A stretch of DNA of 5,351 nucleotides from Desulfobulbaceae bacterium (lineage in GTDB: Bacteria; Desulfobacterota; Desulfobulbia; Desulfobulbales; UBA5123), in the NCBI GenBank assembly GCA_029865195.1, contig JAOUHH010000195.1, positions 1 to 5,351 on the forward strand, read 5' to 3'. Every line of letters starts with the position of its first letter. Positions within the stretch are counted from its first letter, which is position 1. Below, piece after piece: positions 1-5,351 of the stretch. The notes beneath the pieces are model-generated. The model worked only from the letters and a program-made list of their open reading frames with translations. It ran no database searches and was not told where the DNA came from. A program made the position numbers and the translations under genes.

Positions 1-1
1 G

Positions 2-1480
2 GATGCGGCAACCATTGCCGCAGCAGCATCGACCTCCAAGCCACGCAAACCCAGACGCCGCCGCCTCGCCAAGGAGGCCTGCGCCCACAACGACGCCACC
101 CTGACCCCGGAAGAAAGTCCGACCCCGTGGGATATCTCCCAGTTCAAGGTGACGCCGGCCGCGGACAAATTCCGTTTCCACGACCTTGACCTGCCGGATG
201 CAATCATGCATGCGATACACGATCTCGGCTTTCAGTACTGTACGCCGATCCAGGCGGAGATCCTGCCCAAGGTGCTCGACGGCACCGACGCCACCGGCAA
301 GGCGCAAACCGGTACCGGCAAAAGCGCCGCCTTTCTTACGGCCATGCTTACCCGACTTACGCATAATCAACCCGCCGAAAAACGGAAAAATGGCGAACCT
401 CGCGCCCTTATCCTTGCCCCGACCCGCGAACTGGTGGCCCAGATCGAAAAAGACGCCGTCGGCCTGGCGAAATACCTGCCCATCAACATCGTTTCGGTCT
501 TCGGCGGCACAGGCTACGACCAACAACGCCGAGCGGCAGGCGACAATATCGTCGACATCATCGTCGCCACGCCGGGGCGACTGCTCGACTTCATGCGCCA
601 TCGCGTAGTGCGCCTGGACAAGGTGGAAATCTTGGTTATCGACGAGGCAGACCGGATGCTTGACATGGGCTTTATCCCCGACGTGCGCACCATCGTCTAC
701 GCCACCCCCGACAAGAGCAAACGGCAAACCCTCTTCTTCAGCGCCACCCTCACCGACGAGGTCGTCAGGCTGGCCAGCCAGTGGACCCTCGATCCGGTCA
801 CCGTCGAAATCGAGCCGGAGCAGGTCACCGTGGACACCGTCGACCAGCAGGTCTACATGATCACCACCGACCAGAAATTCCCCTTGCTCTACAACCTGAT
901 TGTCGGACAGAAACTTGAACGGGTGATGGTGTTCTGCAACCGTCGCGACGAAACCCGGCGGCTGTATGAGAAACTTGCGTCCCACGACATCAGCTGCGCC
1001 GTCCTCTCGGGCGACGTCTCCCAGGACAAACGGACCAAGACCCTGGAAAATTTCCGGGCGGGCAAGATCAAGGTCCTGGTGGCCACCGACGTGGCGGGCC
1101 GCGGCATCCACATCAAGGGGGTCACCCACGTGGTCAACTACCATCTGCCGCAGGACCCCGAAGACTATGTGCACCGCATCGGCCGCACCGGACGGGCCGG
1201 CGCCACCGGCATATCGGTAAGCTTTGCCGACGAGGACGAATCCTTTTACCTGCCGGAGATCGAGGAGTTCATCGGCCGCAAGCTCTCGTGCGTATACCCG
1301 CAGGAAGAACTGCTGATCAAACCACCGCCACCGACCAAGAAGGTACAACGAGCGGAGCGCGCCGAACCTTCCCGTTCCGGCCGCTCAGGATCGCGACCGC
1401 CCAGAAAATCAGCCGGCAGCAGAGGAGGCAACCGGCAGCCGCGCCCGAGGCGCGCCGCCGGCGGCAGCGCGGCAAAATAG
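2..1480 (+). CDS. rhlB: RhlB-type DEAD-box ATP-dependent RNA helicase (5' end outside window)
   Basis: ATP-dependent helicase that unwinds short RNA duplexes in the cytoplasm; RhlB family members act in mRNA decay and RNP remodelling. Counting from the GTG at 149, visible motifs are the Q motif (GFQYCTPIQ, about 27-35), Walker A AQTGTGKS (52-59), PTREL (91-95), TPGR (141-144), DEAD (165-168), SAT (198-200), VFCNRR (261-266), ATDVAGRG (312-319) and HRIGRTGR (342-349). All are intact, so the enzyme should be active. The tail (about 392-443) is rich in Pro, Arg, Ser and Gly and probably binds RNA. The GTG at 149 is not the start: the frame is open back to base 2, and its codons give a basic stretch (KPRKPRRRR) and a TPWDISQFKV segment resembling RhlB proteins just before the RFHD box. 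No Shine-Dalgarno precedes the GTG. A 12-base palindrome at 1454-1465 lies in the tail codons. RhlB is preferred over RhlE or SrmB from the N-terminal and core wording (inference). Confidence 0.93.
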   Translation, partial: DAATIAAAASTSKPRKPRRRRLAKEACAHNDATLTPEESPTPWDISQFKVTPAADKFRFHDLDLPDAIMHAIHDLGFQYCTPIQAEILPKVLDGTDATGKAQTGTGKSAAFLTAMLTRLTHNQPAEKRKNGEPRALILAPTRELVAQIEKDAVGLAKYLPINIVSVFGGTGYDQQRRAAGDNIVDIIVATPGRLLDFMRHRVVRLDKVEILVIDEADRMLDMGFIPDVRTIVYATPDKSKRQTLFFSATLTDEVVRLASQWTLDPVTVEIEPEQVTVDTVDQQVYMITTDQKFPLLYNLIVGQKLERVMVFCNRRDETRRLYEKLASHDISCAVLSGDVSQDKRTKTLENFRAGKIKVLVATDVAGRGIHIKGVTHVVNYHLPQDPEDYVHRIGRTGRAGATGISVSFADEDESFYLPEIEEFIGRKLSCVYPQEELLIKPPPPTKKVQRAERAEPSRSGRSGSRPPRKSAGSRGGNRQPRPRRAAGGSAAK

Positions 1481-1489
1481 CGGCGCAGG

Positions 1490-1708
1490 TCAATCGGTCT
1501 GGGGCCACTGGCCCCGCCGAAGCTCTGCGAAATAACAGAAACGATCCCAGACAACCTCCCGCAATGAAACCGGGCAACGCAAGGTGACTGAGCGCGCGTC
1601 CACGCCGATCACCAGCCAGTCTCCCCCCCTCGGCCCACCCTCGATCCGGATCTTCTGCCCCACCTGCAACGGATAGGGGCGGAAGACGATTACCTCAGAC
1701 TCATCCAT
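1490..1708 (-). CDS. Small conserved-looking protein of unknown function (72 aa)
   Basis: Minus-strand gene encoding a 72-residue soluble protein with no signal peptide or membrane segment. It begins MDESEVIVFRPYPLQVGQ and contains a Gly-rich turn (GGPRGGDW, 24-31), then alternating hydrophobic residues (WLVIGVDARSVTL) and two Cys (45 and 58) in an RCP and an RFCYF context. The pattern suggests a small beta-barrel of SH3 or KOW type, but this is inference from residue spacing; I cannot name a family. I chose the ATG at 1708 because GAGGA sits 5 bases before it; a TTG at 1720 and an ATG at 1714 are in frame but overlap that site. The gene is tail to tail with rhlB, 9 bases between stops. Evidence for coding is the good ribosome site, plausible protein composition and the fit between neighbours. 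A GGGGCC-ACT-GGCCCC hairpin (1501-1515) lies in its 3' codons. Confidence 0.72.
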   Translation of the reverse strand: MDESEVIVFRPYPLQVGQKIRIEGGPRGGDWLVIGVDARSVTLRCPVSLREVVWDRFCYFAELRRGQWPQTD

Positions 1709-1713
1709 TTCCA

Positions 1714-1718
1714 TCCTC
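1714..1718 (-). promoter_or_regulatory. Ribosome binding site that fixes the start of the 72-aa gene
   Basis: GAGGA on the minus strand, 5 bases before the ATG at 1708. The upstream TTG (1720) and ATG (1714) candidates overlap this site and have no comparable one, so the 72-residue form is preferred. Confidence 0.6.
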
Positions 1719-1770
1719 AATCACCATTTCATTTCGTTGCCGCCGCCTAGTCCACACCCCCCGGCATTAT

Positions 1771-1797
1771 GCAGCCGTGGGGCTGCTGCGTTTTTTT
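1771..1797 (+). terminator. Probable rho-independent terminator, + strand
   Basis: GCAGCC (1771-1776), loop GTGG, GGCTGC (1781-1786), then TGCG and seven T (1791-1797). The 6-bp GC-rich stem and T tract fit an intrinsic terminator, although the T tract begins 4 bases after the stem. It would stop rightward transcripts coming from rhlB, which would by then have run antisense through the 72-aa gene, and would insulate tpx. On the minus strand there is no T tract. Confidence 0.5.
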
Positions 1798-1818
1798 CCA
1801 TCCACAACACAGTTCGGT

Positions 1819-1848
1819 TTGATTCCAAGATCGCAATAGTTGTATCTT
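1819..1848 (+). promoter_or_regulatory. Candidate sigma-70 promoter of tpx
   Basis: TTGATT (1819-1824) and TATCTT (1843-1848) are separated by 18 bases, each matching the consensus at four of six positions. Transcription would begin near 1855, about 30 bases before the tpx ATG. The -10 box overlaps one arm of the dyad at 1842-1861. Confidence 0.35.
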
Positions 1849-1861
1849 GAATATCAGATAC
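1842..1861. promoter_or_regulatory. Inverted repeat overlapping the tpx -10 region, possible operator
   Basis: GTATCT (1842-1847) and AGATAC (1856-1861) are perfect inverted arms around an 8-base spacer. The position, on the proposed -10 box and start site, is where a repressor would bind. It does not match the PerR, Fur or OxyR consensus that I know, so the regulator is unknown. Confidence 0.35.
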
Positions 1862-1885
1862 CTCAAAAATCAACCAGGAGCCACC

Positions 1886-2386
1886 ATGAAACATCTCACC
1901 TTCAAGGGTACGGAGATCAACCTTGTCGGCCGCCCGCCCGCGGTCGGGGCCATCGCTCCACAGTTCAACCTTTGCAAAACAGACCTCTCTCCCATAACCC
2001 TCAACGATCTCAAAGGGAAACGGGTGGTCCTCAACGTCTTTCCTAGCATAGACACCCCAGTCTGCGCATCCTCGGTGCGGCGCTTCAACGTCGCGGCAAA
2101 CAAACTGGACAACACGGTAATCCTCTGTATTTCCATGGATCTGCCGTTCGCCCACGCCCGCTTCTGCGGCGCAGAAGAGCTGGACTCGGTGGTGACGGCC
2201 TCCGACTTCCGCACCGGCGACTTCGGGAAGGCGTATGGCCTGAGGATCAAGGACGGGATGCTGGCAGGGCTGCTGACCAGGGCGGTCATCATCATCAACG
2301 AGGCGGGAAAGGTGATCTACACCGAGATCGTGCCGGAGATTACCCAGGAGCCCGACTACGATGCCGCCCTCAAGGAACTGCGGTAA
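1886..2386 (+). CDS. tpx: Thiol peroxidase (atypical 2-Cys peroxiredoxin)
   Basis: Reduces hydrogen peroxide and organic hydroperoxides at the expense of thioredoxin. The 166-aa length matches the Tpx family. The start is the ATG at 1886, with AGGAG five bases upstream; the frame is open further upstream (from 1847), but that extension lacks family similarity. The FPSIDTPVC segment holds the peroxidatic Cys60 with Thr57, and RFCGAEEL holds the resolving Cys94, which equal Cys61 and Cys95 of E. coli Tpx. Arg132 (TRAV) fits the conserved active-site arginine, and the EITQEPDYDAAL ending is typical. Cys81 (LCIS) is also a usual Tpx position, whereas Cys30 is an extra cysteine not in E. coli Tpx. 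Many Tpx proteins are annotated as periplasmic, but no signal peptide is visible here, so it is probably cytoplasmic. The gene is apparently monocistronic, has its own promoter and converges on cheD. Confidence 0.96.
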   Translation: MKHLTFKGTEINLVGRPPAVGAIAPQFNLCKTDLSPITLNDLKGKRVVLNVFPSIDTPVCASSVRRFNVAANKLDNTVILCISMDLPFAHARFCGAEELDSVVTASDFRTGDFGKAYGLRIKDGMLAGLLTRAVIIINEAGKVIYTEIVPEITQEPDYDAALKELR

Positions 2387-2444
2387 CCCTAGCACCCCAG
2401 ATCACCGCAAGGCAAGGAGGCGTTCGTGACAGTAAGCGTACGTT

Positions 2445-2984
2445 CTACAGCTTGTCAAACACGGACTTGACGTGCTGCGGTCGCAGTGATTTACACACAA
2501 CCTTGCCGGTGTGTGACTCGAAGAAAATCTTATAGCCACCGGCGGCGCCAACATCCTCCACGCTCACCCTCATGCCATAATCCCGCAACACGGCGCGGGC
2601 GGTTTCGATATTTTCCACCCCGACCCGTTGCATATGCCCGCCCCCATCCTCAATCACCTGGCTGAACATTCTGGCCCCACCGAACAGCTTGGCATCAAGA
2701 TCGGCAGGACTTGATCCGCATTTTTCCGCCAACTCCTTCACCATTGCATGGATCGCACAATCGACAAACCGGCTGCAGTCGCCCCCGATTGCACTCGCCT
2801 TGGCCTTCGGCAACAGGCCGTGACACATCGCCCCGACCTTCCGCTTGCGATCATGCAGACAGACCGCGACGCAGGAGCCAAGGATCGTCACGAGCATGGT
2901 CGGCTGCCGTGCCACCAACAACTCGGATGGTTGCAGATGCACGGTGGGCAAATCCTTGTCATGATTTTGATCAACCAGCCACAT
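2445..2984 (-). CDS. cheD: Chemoreceptor glutamine deamidase CheD
   Basis: Deamidates specific glutamines of methyl-accepting chemotaxis proteins to glutamates and, in many bacteria, interacts with the CheC phosphatase; cytoplasmic. The 179-aa form has the CheD core: LQPSELLVA, then TILGSCVAVC with Thr33 and nucleophile Cys38, and MCHGLLP with His55. The Cys-to-His spacing of 17 equals that of T. maritima CheD (Cys27, His44). KLFGGARMF (99-107), a VGVENIE segment and the VSVEDVGAAGGYKIFF segment complete the family pattern, so the enzyme looks active. The start is the ATG at 2984, with AGAGGG nine bases before it. The frame is open up to 3242, but that 86-residue extension has no CheD character and would overlap the start of the divergent Fe-S gene. 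No other che, mcp or flagellar gene is present, so its partners are elsewhere. It converges with tpx; the 58 bases between them show no clear terminator. Confidence 0.95.
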   Translation of the reverse strand: MWLVDQNHDKDLPTVHLQPSELLVARQPTMLVTILGSCVAVCLHDRKRKVGAMCHGLLPKAKASAIGGDCSRFVDCAIHAMVKELAEKCGSSPADLDAKLFGGARMFSQVIEDGGGHMQRVGVENIETARAVLRDYGMRVSVEDVGAAGGYKIFFESHTGKVVCKSLRPQHVKSVFDKL

Positions 2985-2993
2985 CTTAACAAA

Positions 2994-3004
2994 CCCTCTA
3001 GAGG
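2994..3004 (-). promoter_or_regulatory. cheD ribosome binding site inside a 10-bp palindrome
   Basis: AGAGGG (2999-2994, minus strand) precedes the cheD ATG by 9 bases and supports the 179-aa start. It lies within the perfect palindrome CCTCTAGAGG (2995-3004), so the site could pair with itself or with a second transcript; that effect is speculative. Confidence 0.4.
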
Positions 3005-3042
3005 ACACATCTTGACCATCCGGCAAACCTCTTCCAGCCGGG

Positions 3043-3077
3043 GATATAATAATTGTATTTTGTAAGTATATCATCAA
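3043..3077 (-). promoter_or_regulatory. AT-rich candidate promoter region of cheD with a dyad
   Basis: This is the only strongly AT-rich stretch of the 229-base gap between cheD and the divergent Fe-S gene. On the minus strand TTGATG (3077-3072) and AATTAT (3054-3049) are 17 bases apart, a fair sigma-70 match. GATATA (3043-3048) and TATATC (3067-3072) form inverted arms around 18 bases, spanning the same promoter. I found no sigma-28 or sigma-54 motif. No clear promoter for the divergent gene was found. Confidence 0.3.
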
Positions 3078-3126
3078 GCGTGTGGCAAGTTCACGCAGAT
3101 TATGTAACCTTGACGTGCCGCACCCA

Positions 3127-3150
3127 GCCGGGCGAAAAAAATATCCCGGC
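3127..3150. repeat. Stem-loop in the cheD / Fe-S gene divergent region
   Basis: GCCGGG (3127-3132) and CCCGGC (3145-3150) pair perfectly around an A-rich 12-base loop. No T tract follows on either strand, so it is not an intrinsic terminator. It lies 64 bases before the Fe-S gene start and may be a leader hairpin or a protein site; function unknown. Confidence 0.35.
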
Positions 3151-3213
3151 CAAGGCCAAGCCGTGATAAAATTGCTGAAATCATAAAACTCAGCACATCC
3201 GCCACGGTTTTCC

Positions 3214-4008
3214 ATGCACCCCTTCGACATCCTCAAGCGCACCCCGAAAACAAACTGCAGTCAATGCGGCCACCCTACCTGCCTGGCTTTTGCCGCCGCT
3301 GTCGCCAAAACCGGCGAAGACGCCCGCCGCTGCCCGTTCATCAACCTCGACGGCTTAGAGATTGTGGCACCGCAGGCTGCAACCCTGGAAGAGATCCCCC
3401 GCAAACAGGATCTTGCGCTCATCGAGCACCTCAAAGAAAAAACAGCAGCCCTGGACCTGAACGCCATCGCTGCCCCGCTCGGCGCAACTGCCAACAGCGA
3501 AGGGATACTGCTTTTCAGATACCTGGGCCGGCAGGTTCACTTCAGCAAAAAGGAGATCCGCCTGGATGGCGAACAGCTTGTCGACCCCCGCGACCAAATC
3601 CTGCTCTACAACTACGTCTTTTCCAGCGGCGGCCGGCGGCCCGCAAACGACTGGATCGGCATGGAAAGCCTGCCCAACTCCATATCCAAGATCAAAACCC
3701 TGACCCGCTACTGCGAAGAAAAACTGGCACCCTGCCTTGCCGGCCGTGCCCCGGAAGCCGTGCAAAACATCGTGCGGCGCCTGGAGGCGGTGGTCGAACC
3801 CGATCCGTCCGCCACCCTCGCCTTGACCGTGCCGGTTCTGCCGATGATCCCGGAACGGATCATCTTCTGGGACGCCGAACCCGAAGACGGTTTCCCGGCC
3901 AGGGTCAAGGTGCTGTTCGACCGACACGTTCTCGATTTCCTTGACCTTGAATCCCTGGTCTTTACCGCCGAACGGATGGCGGAGTACATCATCGAAATTT
4001 CCGGCTGA
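3214..4008 (+). CDS. Fe-S cluster protein with DUF3786-like domain
   Basis: A 264-aa soluble protein. The N-terminus has Cys15-x2-Cys18-x4-Cys23-x16-Cys40 (TNCSQCGHPTCLAFA ... RCP), the spacing of the 4Fe-4S domain found in corrinoid Fe-S proteins and related electron carriers, so it very likely binds a [4Fe-4S] cluster. The rest (about 70-260) resembles DUF3786, with a FRYLGR segment near 101-106, ILLYNYV (129-135), DWIGMESLP from 146, FWDAEPEDGFPA from 218 and LFDRHVLDFLDLESL. The domain has no proven function; its name here rests on memory of the family pattern. The ATG at 3214 is the first possible start, since a stop lies in frame at 3184 and the motif begins at residue 15, but no good Shine-Dalgarno precedes it. 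No signal peptide is seen, so the protein is cytoplasmic. It ends 69 bases before the seleno-cytochrome gene; a role in corrinoid or electron transfer chemistry is only inference. Confidence 0.85.
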   Translation: MHPFDILKRTPKTNCSQCGHPTCLAFAAAVAKTGEDARRCPFINLDGLEIVAPQAATLEEIPRKQDLALIEHLKEKTAALDLNAIAAPLGATANSEGILLFRYLGRQVHFSKKEIRLDGEQLVDPRDQILLYNYVFSSGGRRPANDWIGMESLPNSISKIKTLTRYCEEKLAPCLAGRAPEAVQNIVRRLEAVVEPDPSATLALTVPVLPMIPERIIFWDAEPEDGFPARVKVLFDRHVLDFLDLESLVFTAERMAEYIIEISG

Positions 4009-4034
4009 CGATCCGCCCCTTCACTCAGCCTCAC

Positions 4035-4057
4035 CTGGAGCAATCCAGACTGTTTTT
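4035..4057 (+). terminator. Weak hairpin plus T5 after the Fe-S gene
   Basis: CTGGA (4035-4039), GCAA tetraloop, TCCAG (4044-4048), then ACTG and TTTTT (4053-4057). The 5-bp stem and displaced short T tract make it a weak terminator or attenuator at most, so partial read-through into the next gene is plausible. Confidence 0.3.
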
Positions 4058-4061
4058 CTAC

Positions 4062-4069
4062 GGGAGGAA
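4062..4069 (+). promoter_or_regulatory. Strong ribosome binding site of the seleno-cytochrome gene
   Basis: GGGAGGAA, with GGAGG ending 10 bases before the ATG at 4078. It shows that translation starts upstream of the in-frame UGA, supporting one continuous gene rather than a start further downstream. Confidence 0.75.
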
Positions 4070-4077
4070 CACAAACC

Positions 4078-5351
4078 ATGAAATACTTCTTGCTGGTGGC
4101 AGGTATTCTTGCCGCCCTGCCGAGCATTGCGCAGGCCGCAAATACGGCCCACGGCCTTGCCGGCAACGATATCGCCATCTATTTCACCAACGATATCCAC
4201 GGGGAAACCGAGCCCTGCGGCTGAAAGAGTCGACAACTGGGCGGTCTGTCCAGAAAGGCATCACAACTTGAAGCACTTCGCCAGGAAACAGCGCAATCGC
4301 TCACCCTCGACGCCGGCGGGTTGCTTTTCGGTAGCCCGCTGCTGTTGCCGGGCCAGGAAGAGCAGGCGCGAATAACCGCCAACGCCATCATCGAAATCTA
4401 CGGCATGATGCACTACGATGCCGTTGGCATCAGCGCCTATGATCTCGCCGCCGGGGTGGATTTTCTGCAAGAGGCAAGCCTGAACGGAAAAGTCCCCTGG
4501 CTCAGCGCCAATCTGTTACGGGAAGCAGACCAAAAACCGATCTTCAAACCCGCAGTCACCATCAACAAAGGGGCAACCAGGGTCGGGATCATCGGCATTA
4601 CCAACCCGGCGGCGCATGACGTTGCCAAAGATGGCTTTGTTATCGTGCCGTGGCAACAGACCCTGCCGCTGCTCGCGGCAACGATGCGCAAATCCTCCGA
4701 CCTTCTCATCCTCTTGAGCAGCCTGCCGGATCAGGAAAATCATCGCATCGCCGAAGAAATTGAGGGGATTCACCTCATCCTCAGAACCGGTGAAGAAAAC
4801 CAGCCGGCAACAAAGGTGCGGAACACCCTCATCGTTGGCACTGCCAAAAAGGGAAAATATCTCGGTGAACTAATGATCAACTGGCAACCGACAAAGATTT
4901 GGGGGACCGGCAAGGCGGAACAGTTGCAAAGCGCCCGGCAAAAACTCGATCAGATCAACTGGCGACTGAAAAGGATTGAGCGGAAATTGGCCACCGAGAA
5001 AGGAACGGGAAACACCCTCACACAAAACAACGACTACCGTAATCTCAGCACCGTCCAAAAGGAGTTGCGTCGTGAAATTGCCGCGCTGGAGGGTTCAGCC
5101 GACGAAAAAATTTGCACCTACAAGGATCGTTTTATTGCCCTGGAGACAAGCCTTCCTGAAAAAAAGGCCATCCAGGCCGTGGTCGATCGCGCACGCAAGG
5201 AGGTTAATCTGGCCGGAAAGAAAAGAACCACTACCTCTGCCGCAACCGCGCCGTATCTTGGCCCACAAGGCTGCACCGGATGTCATCAGCAGCAAGCAAA
5301 AGGCTGGCGCAACAGCCGCCATGCCGGCAGCTACCAGACCCTCGTAGCCAA
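4078..5351 (+). CDS. Exported selenoprotein: degenerate UshA-like phosphatase domain fused to c554-type multihaem cytochrome (3' end outside window)
   Basis: Frame 4078-5351 reads 424 codons with one UGA at codon 49 and no other stop. Residues 1-20 form a Sec signal peptide (MKYFLLVAGILAALPSIAQA). A UshA-type metallophosphatase fold follows: FTNDIHGE (Asp39, His41), then Cys47-Gly48-Sec49 and QLGGLSRKA. Later metal-ligand positions are lost: the DAGD-type motif reads Asp78-Ala-Gly-Gly81, the GNHE-type motif is GISA (117-120), the Ser-His motif is SerSer (214-215) and the GGHxH motif is RTGEE (236-240). Nucleotidase activity is therefore unlikely. A charged, probably helical linker (about 281-345) leads to Cys399-Thr-Gly-Cys402-His403, a haem c site, then WRNSRHAGSYQTL with His415 as likely distal ligand, as in the c554 family. 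More haem sites probably follow beyond the window. Likely a periplasmic electron-transfer protein using the CxSec pair as a redox site; the substrate is unknown. It lies 69 bases after the Fe-S gene and may be co-transcribed. Confidence 0.85.
4222..4224 (+). other. In-frame UGA read as selenocysteine (Sec49)
   Basis: TGA directly follows TGC GGC, giving Cys-Gly-Sec. From memory, related exported phosphatase-like proteins carry EPCGC followed by a GGLAR-type motif, so this codon occupies a conserved cysteine. The frame continues intact for 375 codons with family-typical sequence, which argues against a true stop. A hairpin downstream fits a bacterial SECIS. Confidence 0.83.
4225..4253 (+). promoter_or_regulatory. 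Bacterial SECIS element for Sec49
   Basis: CTGGGC (4237-4242) pairs with GTCCAG (4248-4253) in six pairs, including one G-U, around loop GGTCT (4243-4247). The loop begins 18 bases after the UGA. From memory, the E. coli fdhF SECIS has the same GGUCU loop at the same distance. SelB would bind this hairpin and deliver Sec-tRNA. The six bases of the lower part do not form an obvious extended stem, as is common in bacterial SECIS elements. Confidence 0.75.

Noticed and set aside
149..151. GTG at 149 as the helicase start
   Set aside because: The frame is open to the window edge with RhlB-like sequence upstream, and no ribosome site precedes the GTG.
1454..1465. GCCGCCGGCGGC palindrome as a bidirectional terminator
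   Set aside because: It encodes part of the helicase tail and lacks T tracts; expected in Ala/Gly-rich high-GC codons.
1501..1515. GGGGCC-ACT-GGCCCC hairpin just after rhlB as its terminator
   Set aside because: No T tract follows on either strand, and it lies within the coding part of the 72-aa gene.
1721..2395. 224-codon minus-strand open frame opposite tpx
   Set aside because: It is fully antisense to a clear Tpx gene, and its protein has no recognisable domain; a high-GC shadow frame.
2414..2470. AAGGAGG five bases before a GTG (2426) opening a 14-codon frame after tpx
   Set aside because: The Shine-Dalgarno is perfect, but the peptide is very short and overlaps the 3' end of cheD; probably chance, although a leader-like peptide cannot be excluded.
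3110..3138. TTGACG (3110-3115) as the -35 box of the Fe-S gene
   Set aside because: No acceptable -10 box lies 16-18 bases downstream.
2985..3242. 86-residue N-terminal extension of CheD
   Set aside because: It has no family similarity, overlaps the start of the divergent Fe-S gene, and the ATG at 2984 has its own ribosome site.
4222..4224. UGA as a nonsense mutation making a pseudogene
   Set aside because: The rest of the frame is intact for 375 codons, the codon falls on a conserved Cys position, and a SECIS-like hairpin follows at the right distance.
4408..5351. Separate gene starting at an ATG near 4408, as a gene caller might place it
   Set aside because: It has no ribosome site or signal peptide, although a haem c protein must be exported; the signal peptide and ribosome site are at 4062-4137.

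Overview
The window looks like chromosomal DNA from a Desulfobacterota-type (former deltaproteobacterial) anaerobe. This is an inference, from a periplasmic multihaem cytochrome of the c554 kind, a likely selenoprotein, and a small Fe-S protein with a DUF3786-like domain, all at moderately high GC. No genus can be named. I see no mobile elements, tRNA, rRNA or CRISPR. Six protein genes cover most of it, and no gap between genes exceeds about 230 bases.

Left part (1-1885): the window opens inside an RhlB-type DEAD-box RNA helicase on the + strand; its true start lies before base 1. A small minus-strand gene of unknown function (72 aa) ends only 9 bases from the helicase stop, tail to tail. A hairpin plus T7 tract (1771-1797) then separates this pair from tpx, which has a probable promoter overlapped by a dyad.

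Middle part (1886-3213): tpx (atypical 2-Cys thiol peroxidase, +) converges on cheD (chemoreceptor deamidase, -), which stands apart from any other chemotaxis gene here. An AT-rich 229-base divergent region separates cheD from the next + strand gene.

Right part (3214-5351): two + strand genes. The first encodes a 264-aa protein with an N-terminal four-Cys Fe-S motif and a DUF3786-like body. The second is the highlight: an exported protein whose reading frame is interrupted by one UGA (4222-4224) inside a Cys-Gly-UGA motif, then stays open for 375 codons to the window edge. A hairpin with a GGUCU loop starts 12 bases after the UGA and closely resembles the bacterial SECIS of E. coli fdhF as I recall it. 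The best reading is a selenoprotein joining a signal peptide, a UshA-like metallophosphatase fold that has lost most metal ligands, a helical linker and a c554-type haem domain (first CxxCH at residue 399). A standard gene caller would split or truncate this gene.

Together tpx, the Fe-S protein and the seleno-cytochrome suggest redox and peroxide metabolism, but only the last two share strand and proximity. No common pathway can be shown from this window alone.
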